Assembly: GCA_025360875.1 (NCBI GenBank)
Contig: JANYBI010000447.1
Span: forward strand, 1 to 8,865
DNA length: 8,865 bases
Origin: Lentisphaerota bacterium
GTDB lineage: Bacteria; Verrucomicrobiota; Lentisphaeria; Victivallales; GWF2-50-93
Reading direction: 5' to 3'
Shown here: positions 1 to 5,979 of the stretch, piece by piece
Position numbering within the stretch: position 1 is the first letter of the stretch
How the letters are laid out: the number at the start of each line of letters is the position of its first letter
Made by a program: the position numbers and the translations under genes
Notes under the pieces: generated by a model
What the model saw: the letters and a program-made list of their open reading frames with translations, nothing else
Databases searched by the model: none
What the model was told of the DNA's origin: nothing

Positions 1-12
1 TTCAAAATTGAA

Positions 13-1272
13 TCACTTCGATCCCTCGGAATGTCCCGTGAGCTCCCTCACAATCCGGCAGGCTTCGGCGACCCTTCCTTCCATTTTGCCGGTCAGGAGG
101 TTTGTGTCACGGAATACGAACTCGATGAAATGGCCTGAACCGATATCGAGCGTTTCCTTGAGGTGTGCACGGAAATCTTCGGGATCAAACACTGTGCCGC
201 AGAGCTTGAGAGGGACAGGTTTCCTGGACCATATGATGTCCTTCCTGCAGTTGCCGGCAAGTTTTTCCAGATCGCACCATGGTGTGACGCTGACTTTGCG
301 AAGCCCGTTCAGTTCCTGGAGATGAGGCATGAAATTATGGACCGCCTCGCAGCATCCGAATTTCATCAGCTTGAACTTGGATGCGAATTTCCGGAAATGA
401 GGCATGAGAAATTCCCCGAACATATCCGGAGAAAGACCGGCTGCCTCCTGCGCCTCGAGATAGCCGTAACGGTCTGCCGAAAGGATGTGTTCCCCCGGCT
501 TGATCCCGCGCCCTGGAATTTCGTCGGAGAATTGAGAACTTCCTGAACAATATCCCTGGTTGCCATCGTTGTTGAGAGTGAGAAGCCCCTGATCCTCCTC
601 CCATTTTCCCAGCGCCATGTTGTCTTCGGCAAGAAATGTCAGGAGACGATGCACGGCTTCGGGCTCCATCGCCATCTGGAGATAGAGTTCTTCCATCCCC
701 ATCAGGTGTACCGCCTTGTTGGCGATGCCGTCAGAGTAGTATGAGCTAGGCCTGCCGACAACGACCGGCAGAAGTCCTTGGAAAATATCATTTGCCAATT
801 CGGCGTGCTTTTCAGTCAACGGCTTGTTCAATTTCATGGTTCTCTTCTTCAGTTTCCCGAAATCACCGTCGATATCCTTGATCGGCTTGCTTGTCTCATA
901 TCCCAGGTTCCCACCATGGCCATCGTCTGCGCGGATCAGTTGGAGTTCATCGCAGAAACTGTTGATCTCGGTCGCCCAGTCGACGAGGAATCTGTCGGGA
1001 ATGATCCTGTCGTCATTGATGCGCTCATAGGAAACGAGCGTGTAAAGAAGCCGCCACTCGAACTGCTGGCAGATCGGGTCTTCGCATTTGATGGCCGGCA
1101 GCAGATCCCCGAGATAGGAGCCGTTGTCTTCTATGTGGAAAGGAAATGTCCGTTCCTGCATCCTGTTGTGCAGTCTCCATTTCTCGCGACGTTTTTTCAT
1201 GGGTTCGCCGAGTGCGTATTCCGCGTATTTGCTGGCGAGGTTTCTCAGGTGTGAAAGGTCTTTCTTGTTCAT
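13..1272 (-). CDS. URO-D-fold protein, divergent (GCCE-type)
   Basis: A 419-residue protein that resembles the uroporphyrinogen decarboxylase/methylcobamide:CoM methyltransferase superfamily. It shows a 'DG..N.A.HLMGMEELYLQMAMEPEAVHRLL' -like middle (about 181-212), an FGCCEAVH motif (305-312) and a following RKVSVTPWCD segment (325-334). In its neighbour the equivalent strand carries HSCG; here the His of the H-x-C metal pair is replaced by Gly (GCC), with Glu309 and His312 just after. The reaction is therefore unknown: a true heme-pathway URO-D is unlikely, and a methyl-transfer or demethylation role on another substrate is an inference from the fold. The start has a good ribosome site (CGGAG, 6 nt upstream). 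It lies 27 nt downstream of the second URO-D-fold gene, so the two are probably co-transcribed. The protein is complete, with its stop at 13-15. Confidence 0.8.
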   Translation of the reverse strand: MNKKDLSHLRNLASKYAEYALGEPMKKRREKWRLHNRMQERTFPFHIEDNGSYLGDLLPAIKCEDPICQQFEWRLLYTLVSYERINDDRIIPDRFLVDWATEINSFCDELQLIRADDGHGGNLGYETSKPIKDIDGDFGKLKKRTMKLNKPLTEKHAELANDIFQGLLPVVVGRPSSYYSDGIANKAVHLMGMEELYLQMAMEPEAVHRLLTFLAEDNMALGKWEEDQGLLTLNNDGNQGYCSGSSQFSDEIPGRGIKPGEHILSADRYGYLEAQEAAGLSPDMFGEFLMPHFRKFASKFKLMKFGCCEAVHNFMPHLQELNGLRKVSVTPWCDLEKLAGNCRKDIIWSRKPVPLKLCGTVFDPEDFRAHLKETLDIGSGHFIEFVFRDTNLLTGKMEGRVAEACRIVRELTGHSEGSK

Positions 1273-1299
1273 TTCATACTCCGTTCTATTTCGAGACTA

Positions 1300-2349
1300 T
1301 TAGTTTCTTGTGTATCCTGGTTTCCGGTATTGCCTGGCTGTTTCAAACAATGCGATGACATTTTCTGCCGGCACGTCCGGCTTGATGTGATGGTCGGGCC
1401 CGCAGATATAACCGCCGCCTTCGGCCAGCGCGTCGATGGAGCGACGTACTTCATCGGCCACCTCGCCGGGAGTCTTGTATGGAAGGCTCTGTGTGCTGAC
1501 CGCACCAAAGAAGGCAAGGTCTCTACCATGCTTCCGCTTGAGTTCGGCCGGCGTCATGGGCAATGTGTGCAATTGTACAGTCTCCCAGACGTTCATGCCG
1601 ATCTCGATCAGGTCCGGCAGCACAGGCGTGATATCTCCGCATGAATGGAACCATATCGGAAGCCCGCGGCGTCTGCCTATGGAGAATAGTTTCTCATATC
1701 GCGGCTTGAGAAATTTCCGCCAGAGCTCCGGATCCATCATGAGCCCGCGCTGCGAGGCGAAATCGTCCGCAAGATACAGGATGTCCAGCTTGTCGCCGAC
1801 GGCCTCTACAAAGTTTTCGACATAGCTGTAGGAGAAACTGAACACTTTCTCGACACAGGCTTCGAAGACCTCCGGTTCAACCAGCATCTTGCACAGCGCC
1901 TCTTCCATTCCGATCAGGTTGCAGGTTGTGCAGAACAGGGGGGCGGACACCCAGTAGGGTCCGCGCAGGGCATATTCACCATTCCAGTTCTGAAGCGATT
2001 TCAGCAGTTCATCAAAATCGTATGAGGCCGGATCTGGCCAGCGATATCCTTCAACTTCGGATACCGTTGATGCCGTGGCCAGAGGATAGAAATGGGCGGA
2101 ACCGTAATCGTTCCCATCCTCAGTACCCCATGGCGAAAGAGTCTTGCCGTCGCGGACAGGCAGCACGCCGGTGTATTTCCAAGCCGCAACGCTTCTGCCA
2201 TCAATGTCCAGCTGGCGAAGCACGTCGTTGGCCGGAACCTGCAGCAGTTTTCCGACCGCATCCATGTTCTCTATGCAGATCGCGTCAATTGGTATACGGT
2301 CAGGTTCCTTGTGCCGTATCGCCGCCAACATCCGTTCCCGGTTATTCAT
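1300..2349 (-). CDS. URO-D/MtaA-family protein with HxC..C zinc motif
   Basis: A 349-residue URO-D-superfamily protein of usual length. It opens with the family start NNRERMLAAIRHKEPDRIPI, has an ADDFASQRG strand (194-202), an HSCGD motif (235-239) and a C-terminal GGGYICGPDHHIKPDVP block (311-327). His235, Cys237 and Cys316 match the H-x-C-x(n)-C pattern that binds zinc and activates the thiol acceptor in MtaA/MtbA-type corrinoid methyltransferases. This makes methyl transfer more likely than uroporphyrinogen decarboxylation, but the substrate cannot be read from sequence. There is no corrinoid-protein gene in the window to confirm it. A purine-rich site (GGGAG) sits only 3 nt before the start codon, a tight spacing. 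It is probably the first gene of a two-gene unit with the downstream divergent paralog. Confidence 0.85.
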   Translation of the reverse strand: MNNRERMLAAIRHKEPDRIPIDAICIENMDAVGKLLQVPANDVLRQLDIDGRSVAAWKYTGVLPVRDGKTLSPWGTEDGNDYGSAHFYPLATASTVSEVEGYRWPDPASYDFDELLKSLQNWNGEYALRGPYWVSAPLFCTTCNLIGMEEALCKMLVEPEVFEACVEKVFSFSYSYVENFVEAVGDKLDILYLADDFASQRGLMMDPELWRKFLKPRYEKLFSIGRRRGLPIWFHSCGDITPVLPDLIEIGMNVWETVQLHTLPMTPAELKRKHGRDLAFFGAVSTQSLPYKTPGEVADEVRRSIDALAEGGGYICGPDHHIKPDVPAENVIALFETARQYRKPGYTRN

Positions 2350-2416
2350 GTGCTCCCTTGTCCGACGCCCCGTGATGAGTATACCCGTGGTTCACAGGTT
2401 CGGCTTATATTTATAG

Positions 2417-2941
2417 TTAGCCTTTCTTTAGCCATACACCTTGGGCATCATGAAAGCAAGGACTATATCTTTTTGGATCTCTGCTCCGCAAGGCATCTAT
2501 TGCTTTTTTGATATTTTTTGAATTTCTTGTTTCTTGTTTCGATTCCAGGCAAGGAATGGCTCTAGAATCTTGCCAGAATGCTAGGCCAAATAAAGCACAG
2601 TCAGCAGCATCTTTGGATTTGTCTCCGGAATAATCTAAGTAGATTTGAAATGCATCTGGAAGTTTCCTTCCATAGCTCAGCAGGAAATTTAATGCACGGA
2701 CCTTGCCGTCTCTTGTTGATATCTTTTTCTCTTTCAATGCACGGATTATGAGATCATGTCGATTACGATTATGAAGCAATGACCATGCAGTATCTCCAAG
2801 CACACTACTAGCACCATTCAATACGGCGACTAATTCTTCATCACTTTTATTCTCAAGCATTCGATATGCTTTTTGACTATTTAATTTTCTAATAACCATA
2901 ATTTGGCTAAATATGTTTATGATGAATTCCAGTTTTTTCAA
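2417..2941 (-). CDS. HEAT-like helical repeat protein, 5' end uncertain
   Basis: A protein of up to 174 residues, predicted all-helical. Repeating helix pairs are seen around GDTAWSLLHNR (49-59), GKVRALNFLLSYG (79-91), KDAADCALFGLAFWQDSRAIPCL (110-132) and KNIKKAIDALRSR (143-155), like short HEAT/PBS-lyase-type repeats. No catalytic motif is seen; a binding or scaffold role is an inference from the fold. The open frame begins at a TTG codon. The first in-frame ATG is at 2899, and neither has a clear ribosome site. An ATG at 2951 preceded by GAAGTGAAG would read into this frame if the run of six T at 2933-2938 had one base fewer, giving an N terminus MPVFEKLEFI. The gene is visibly richer in A/T than zwf and the URO-D genes, suggesting separate origin. 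Confidence 0.6.
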   Translation of the reverse strand: MKKLEFIINIFSQIMVIRKLNSQKAYRMLENKSDEELVAVLNGASSVLGDTAWSLLHNRNRHDLIIRALKEKKISTRDGKVRALNFLLSYGRKLPDAFQIYLDYSGDKSKDAADCALFGLAFWQDSRAIPCLESKQETRNSKNIKKAIDALRSRDPKRYSPCFHDAQGVWLKKG

Positions 2942-2969
2942 AAACAGGCATTTTCTTCACTTCGTAATT

Positions 2970-3006
2970 CGAATGTTCTGCTGTTCGATATTCGGTTGTT
3001 CGATTG
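2970..3006. repeat. Short ATCGAACA-type repeat tract
   Basis: Read on the minus strand, the tract between zwf and the helical-repeat gene contains two exact copies of ATCGAACA (2982-2989 and 2997-3004) at a 15-nt period, with looser copies such as GAACATTCGAAT beside them. Its register does not match coding sequence. It ends a few bases after the zwf stop and just before the next gene. Similar low-complexity strings are, from memory, common between genes in environmental bacteria of this type; their role is unknown. Confidence 0.5.
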
Positions 3007-3011
3007 TTCCC

Positions 3012-4571
3012 CTAGGGTTTCCGCCAGACCGCGCTGCCCGTAAGGAGTTTCGACGCCTCGTCCGGACCCCATGAACCGGACTTGTACGAGTATAGTTTGC
3101 CGGCGGCAGGCGAGTCGCCTGCGTTCTCCCAGAGCTCGAGCACAGGCGTGAGCAATGACCAGGAGATCTCGATGGTGTCATTTCTGATGAAGAGCGTGGA
3201 ATCACCGAGCATGCAGTCGAGGAGGAGACGTTCATATGCTTCCGGGGGTTCTGCCCCCTTGAGGATATCGCGGTAGAAGAAATCCATGGTTAGGTTGCCC
3301 ATGCAGAGCTTCGGTCCCGGCTTCTTCGCCTGGATGTTGAGCGCGAAACCTTCTTCCGGCTGGACGTTCAAGATTAGCGTGTTCTGCGTCATGTTCTCTG
3401 GGAGCAGGGGCATGAATATGGAATGGGGGATCTGCTTGAAAGTTATTGCTATTTCGCTGACCCTCCTGGGCATTCTTTTCCCGACTCTGAGATAGAAGGG
3501 CACTCCGTTCCAGCGCCAGTTGCCGATTGCGAGTTTCGCAGCTACAAAAGTCTCTGTTGCCGATCCGGACCTGATTCCTTCTTCAGATAAGTATCCGGGA
3601 ACCTCGTTTCCGTCGACTTTGCCGGCGGCGTACTGTCCCCTGACCACGCGTTCGCCCAGTTTCTCCATCGGGAACGGTATGATCGAACGGAGGAGCTTCG
3701 CCTTCTCATCCCTGACGCGGTTGGCTTCGAAGGATGCCGGAGGTTCCATCGCTACGAGCGAAAGCATTTCCAGCATGTGGTTCTGGAACATGTCGCGCAG
3801 GAGCCCAGTCTGGTCGAAGTAGCCGGCCCTGTGTTCGACGCCTATCGATTCGGCCACGGTTATCTGGACGTTGTCGACGTAGCGGTTGTTCCAGAGCGGC
3901 TCGAATATGGCGTTCGCGAAACGGAGCATCAGGATGTTCTGGACGGTGTCCTTGCCGAGGTAGTGGTCGATGCGGAATATCTGCCTTTCCTGGAGGTGTT
4001 TCTTGAGGGTCTTCTCAAGTTCCTTGGCGCTTGAGAGATCACGGCCGAAAGGTTTTTCAATTATGAGCCTGCGCCATTTTCCGGCGTCCTCATCGTCCTT
4101 CACCATGCCGGCGGCGGAAAGGAATTCCACGATTCCGCCATAGAGGACAGGCGGCGTTGAAAGATAGAATATCCTGCCCCAGGGGCTTTCCGGGAACTTG
4201 GATTCAATGGAGTCGAGTTTCGAGCAAAGATTTTTATATGTGTCAATCGAATCATATGCCCCTGAGACATAGCCTACGTTCTGCAGGAATATGTCGAGCA
4301 TCTTGCGGGGGATGTCGGATTTCACGGATTCCCTGATGGCGGTTTCAGCCTTGTCCTTGAACGCTTCGTCGTCCATCGGCGTCCTGGCGCATCCGACTAT
4401 CGAGAAGTTCTCCGGAAGCAGATCCTTTTGGAAGAGCCTGAAGAGGGATGGGATGAGTTTCCTGGCGGTAAGGTCTCCAGACGCGCCGAATATCACGATC
4501 GAGCAGTTGCCGGGGATGTTTTCAAGGCATTCAGTCTTCCCGCAAGTTGAGCAGGCGTTGTTCTTGTTCAT
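3012..4571 (-). CDS. zwf: Glucose-6-phosphate 1-dehydrogenase
   Basis: Cytoplasmic enzyme that oxidises glucose 6-phosphate to 6-phosphogluconolactone and makes NADPH, the entry to the oxidative pentose phosphate pathway. The 519-residue length is usual. The NADP-binding motif GASGDL is at 29-34, EKPFG at 172-176, the substrate signature RIDHYLGK at 200-207, and the catalytic-base region RDMFQNH ends at His265. The C-terminal domain is complete (YERLLLDCMLGDSTLF, 446-461). The ribosome site AAGGGGG lies 8 nt before the ATG, which fixes the start. An unusual N-terminal tail of about 22 residues carries Cys7, Cys10, Cys15 and Cys23 (CxxC-x4-C), absent from the well-known enzymes. No gnd or pgl lies nearby. 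There is no clear terminator after the stop. Confidence 0.97.
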   Translation of the reverse strand: MNKNNACSTCGKTECLENIPGNCSIVIFGASGDLTARKLIPSLFRLFQKDLLPENFSIVGCARTPMDDEAFKDKAETAIRESVKSDIPRKMLDIFLQNVGYVSGAYDSIDTYKNLCSKLDSIESKFPESPWGRIFYLSTPPVLYGGIVEFLSAAGMVKDDEDAGKWRRLIIEKPFGRDLSSAKELEKTLKKHLQERQIFRIDHYLGKDTVQNILMLRFANAIFEPLWNNRYVDNVQITVAESIGVEHRAGYFDQTGLLRDMFQNHMLEMLSLVAMEPPASFEANRVRDEKAKLLRSIIPFPMEKLGERVVRGQYAAGKVDGNEVPGYLSEEGIRSGSATETFVAAKLAIGNWRWNGVPFYLRVGKRMPRRVSEIAITFKQIPHSIFMPLLPENMTQNTLILNVQPEEGFALNIQAKKPGPKLCMGNLTMDFFYRDILKGAEPPEAYERLLLDCMLGDSTLFIRNDTIEISWSLLTPVLELWENAGDSPAAGKLYSYKSGSWGPDEASKLLTGSAVWRKP

Positions 4572-4682
4572 TTATAAGACCCCCTTGGGATTTGAATGAA
4601 ACAGTCCGGAAACACTACATCCGGGAAAGGAAAACTCAAGTCCGAGGTGGCAATGAGACAGCCTAAAGGTTTACCTGCCATC

Positions 4683-4831
4683 GGAGCCTGTCGGACTTAC
4701 AAATGAGCTCAGGAATAGCTGGATTTGTTCGTAGTAGCGCATGTTTGCGCGTTCTTCGGTATTTTGAGATTCCGTTAAGAACGCTCGAACACGAGCTACT
4801 ACAAGCGAAAAACCTAAGTCCGACAGGCTCC
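4683..4831. mobile_element. MITE-like palindromic element, 149 bp
   Basis: The ends form a perfect 17-bp inverted repeat: GGAGCCTGTCGGACTTA at 4683-4699 and its complement at 4815-4831. Inside are a second pair, GTAGTAGC (4731-4738) with GCTACTAC (4795-4802), and a third, GCGTTCTT (4749-4756) with AAGAACGC (4777-4784), so the whole unit can fold into one long hairpin. The sequence CCATCGG spans both outer edges (4678-4684 and 4830-4836), and ATC flanks both sides like a 3-bp target duplication. There is no coding capacity. It could be a non-autonomous transposon or a large REP-like repeat. Confidence 0.55.
4729..4756. repeat. 28-bp inverted repeat, left copy
   Basis: This segment (TCGTAGTAGCGCATG...GCGCGTTCTT) recurs in inverse orientation at 5001-5028 with one mismatch (4744 against 5013). 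The two copies are 244 bp apart. The left copy is also one arm of the MITE-like hairpin, so the right copy looks like a solitary arm of the same repeat family. Confidence 0.75.
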
Positions 4832-4857
4832 ATCGGCAGCGCCTTCGGCGACCAGGG

Positions 4858-4930
4858 CTGGACTCCAACATCAATCTTCCGATTAGCCGGTTGCTGGACA
4901 TATAAAAGTTGGAGTACAGGCTTTAGCCTG
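4858..4930. repeat. Nested inverted repeat and palindrome
   Basis: CTGGACTCCAAC (4858-4869) pairs with GTTGGAGTACAG (4908-4919) at 11 of 12 positions. The second arm runs directly into the palindrome CAGGCTTTAGCCTG (4917-4930). The two structures share bases, so they can form only one at a time. It is non-coding and probably another dispersed-repeat module. Confidence 0.5.
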
Positions 4931-5000
4931 GTTATTTATTATAATGGCATATGCATTTGTTTCAGGGGCGCGGGCATCCTGCCCGGCGATTAAGCAGACC

Positions 5001-5028
5001 AAGAACGCGCAAGCATGCGCTACTACGA
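5001..5028. repeat. 28-bp inverted repeat, right copy
   Basis: Reverse complement of 4729-4756 with a single mismatch at 5013. It is not accompanied here by the 17-bp terminal repeats of the left element, so it may be a fragment of a second element. Confidence 0.75.
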
Positions 5029-5100
5029 GCGTAATCACGTGGGTTTGAAATCGTTTCAGGTTTGATTAGGTTCGCATGAGGCTGAGCGAGAGTACATGAC

Positions 5101-5141
5101 AAAAAAATGGCGCAGGGGAGGAAAGCCTGCTCCATTTTTTT
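5101..5141 (-). terminator. Intrinsic terminator of the peroxiredoxin gene
   Basis: The arms 5101-5116 and 5126-5141 pair with one mismatch around a 9-nt loop. The GC-rich core (ATGGCGCAGG with CCTGCTCCAT) is bordered by seven A on one side and seven T on the other, so the transcript of the minus strand ends in a U run. It starts 12 nt after the peroxiredoxin stop. The A/T flanks on both sides mean it could also act in the plus direction. Confidence 0.85.
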
Positions 5142-5153
5142 ATTCAACGGAGA

Positions 5154-5765
5154 TTATTTCTTCGCTGCGTGCTTCGAAAGATATGCCGCAACGCCATCGG
5201 CGGTCGGCTTCATGCCGTCTTCGCCCTTCTTCCAGTTTGCCGGGCAGACTTCGCCGAACTCCTCGGTGAACTGGAGCGCGTCAACCATCCTCAGCGCCTC
5301 TTCCACGTTCCTGCCGAGAGGAAGATCGTTGATCACGCAGTGCCTGACAATTCCCTGCTTGTCTATCAGGAAGAGGCCGCGGAGCGAGACCGCCTCGTTG
5401 AAGAGGATTCCGTAGGCCTTCGATATTTCCTTTGTGATGTCTGCGACAAGCGGGAACTGTATCTTGCCGATACCGCCCCTCTCGACCGGTGTCTCCTTCC
5501 ATGCCAGATGGGTGAAATGGGAATCCACCGAGACGCCGATGATTTCGCAGTTGCGGCGTTTGAATTCAGGGATCTTCCTGTCGAACGCGATGATCTCGGA
5601 AGGGCATACGAAAGTGAAGTCGAGCGGATAGAAGAACAGCACCACGTATTTGCCGGCCATGGATGACAGTGTGAAGTTGTCGTTGAACGTGTTGTCCGGC
5701 ATCACGGCGGTCGCCTTGAAATCCGGAGCATTCTTAGTGACTAGGAGATTCATCTGTGCGCTCAT
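5154..5765 (-). CDS. Typical 2-Cys peroxiredoxin (AhpC/Prx1 type)
   Basis: Thiol peroxidase of the cytoplasm that reduces hydrogen peroxide and organic peroxides. The peroxidatic Cys54 lies in DFTFVCPSE with Thr51, the active-site Arg129 in SLRGLFLID, and the resolving Cys174 in EVCPANW, so it works as a 2-Cys dimer. GGIG (97-100) resembles the GGLG motif of overoxidation-sensitive enzymes, but the matching C-terminal YF is only YL (195-196), so that sensitivity is doubtful. At 203 residues it is full length. An AAGGA site 6 nt upstream supports this start; Met5 is an alternative. No AhpF is adjacent, so thioredoxin or another partner is inferred to be the reductant. It is transcribed away from argG from a shared regulatory region and ends in a strong terminator. 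Confidence 0.96.
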   Translation of the reverse strand: MSAQMNLLVTKNAPDFKATAVMPDNTFNDNFTLSSMAGKYVVLFFYPLDFTFVCPSEIIAFDRKIPEFKRRNCEIIGVSVDSHFTHLAWKETPVERGGIGKIQFPLVADITKEISKAYGILFNEAVSLRGLFLIDKQGIVRHCVINDLPLGRNVEEALRMVDALQFTEEFGEVCPANWKKGEDGMKPTADGVAAYLSKHAAKK

Positions 5766-5809
5766 GGCAGATCCTTTCTATTCAAATTGGGTTTATGGCT
5801 TATGCAGTC

Positions 5810-5838
5810 AAAATATTTCCCCTGCACAGGTCTTTCAA
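5810..5838 (-). promoter_or_regulatory. Predicted sigma-70 promoter for peroxiredoxin
   Basis: On the minus strand TTGAAA (5833-5838) and TATTTT (5810-5815) are separated by 17 nt, matching the -35 and -10 boxes at 5 of 6 and 4 of 6 positions. Transcription would start about 35-40 nt before the start codon. This is a consensus match only. Confidence 0.5.
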
Positions 5839-5855
5839 GCCTGGAATCCATAAAA

Positions 5856-5870
5856 TAAGAATAATTCTTA
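5856..5870. promoter_or_regulatory. Perfect 7-1-7 palindrome, Fur/PerR-box-like
   Basis: TAAGAAT-A-ATTCTTA is an exact inverted repeat with the 7-1-7 geometry of Fur-family boxes. Each half matches the PerR half site TTATAAT at 5 of 7 positions. It lies between the peroxiredoxin and argG genes, 17 nt upstream of the predicted -35 of the peroxiredoxin promoter and about 40 nt upstream of that of argG. A peroxide-sensing regulator acting on the peroxiredoxin is the natural reading, though a site upstream of -35 is less usual for a repressor. Confidence 0.5.
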
Positions 5871-5910
5871 AATCATGGACATCTTCAGACCATTTTCCGC
5901 CTCTGCGCCC

Positions 5911-5938
5911 TTGCTAAAAACACATAGAAGATTATTCT
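5911..5938 (+). promoter_or_regulatory. Possible argG promoter
   Basis: TTGCTA (5911-5916) and TATTCT (5933-5938), with a 16-nt spacer, lie about 40 nt before the chosen argG start. The match is moderate. No arginine-repressor-like box was recognised beside it. Confidence 0.35.
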
Positions 5939-5979
5939 ATGCTGGTGAAATTCTTAACTTCAGGAAAAGGATGGAAAAT

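Larger units (their letters stand above)
4572..5100. other. Gene-free region with clustered repeats
   Basis: Between zwf and the peroxiredoxin terminator there is no convincing gene. Short open frames here translate the repeats themselves: the peptide RSSACLRVL appears in frames at both ends because the same repeat occurs there in opposite orientation. The block holds a MITE-like palindrome, a long-range 28-bp inverted repeat, a 12-bp inverted repeat near 4858-4919, a CAGGCT-TT-AGCCTG palindrome and a CGGGC-ATCCT-GCCCG hairpin at 4971-4985. The zwf promoter should lie at its left end, but no clear pair of promoter boxes was found there. Confidence 0.7.

Noticed and set aside
13..1272. Calling the URO-D-fold gene hemE
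   Set aside because: The motifs differ from heme-pathway uroporphyrinogen decarboxylase, and two divergent copies sit in tandem without other heme genes.
2350..2416. Promoter for the URO-D-fold pair (TATACT near 2380)
   Set aside because: A -10-like box is present but no -35 at a proper distance was found.
4671..5147. Small open frames in the zwf-peroxiredoxin gap
   Set aside because: They are translations of the inverted repeats (the shared peptide RSSACLRVL comes from both repeat copies) and lack start signals.
5875..5979. Extended argG start
   Set aside because: The extra residues do not match the family and cross the predicted promoter; good ribosome sites exist near 5971-5980.
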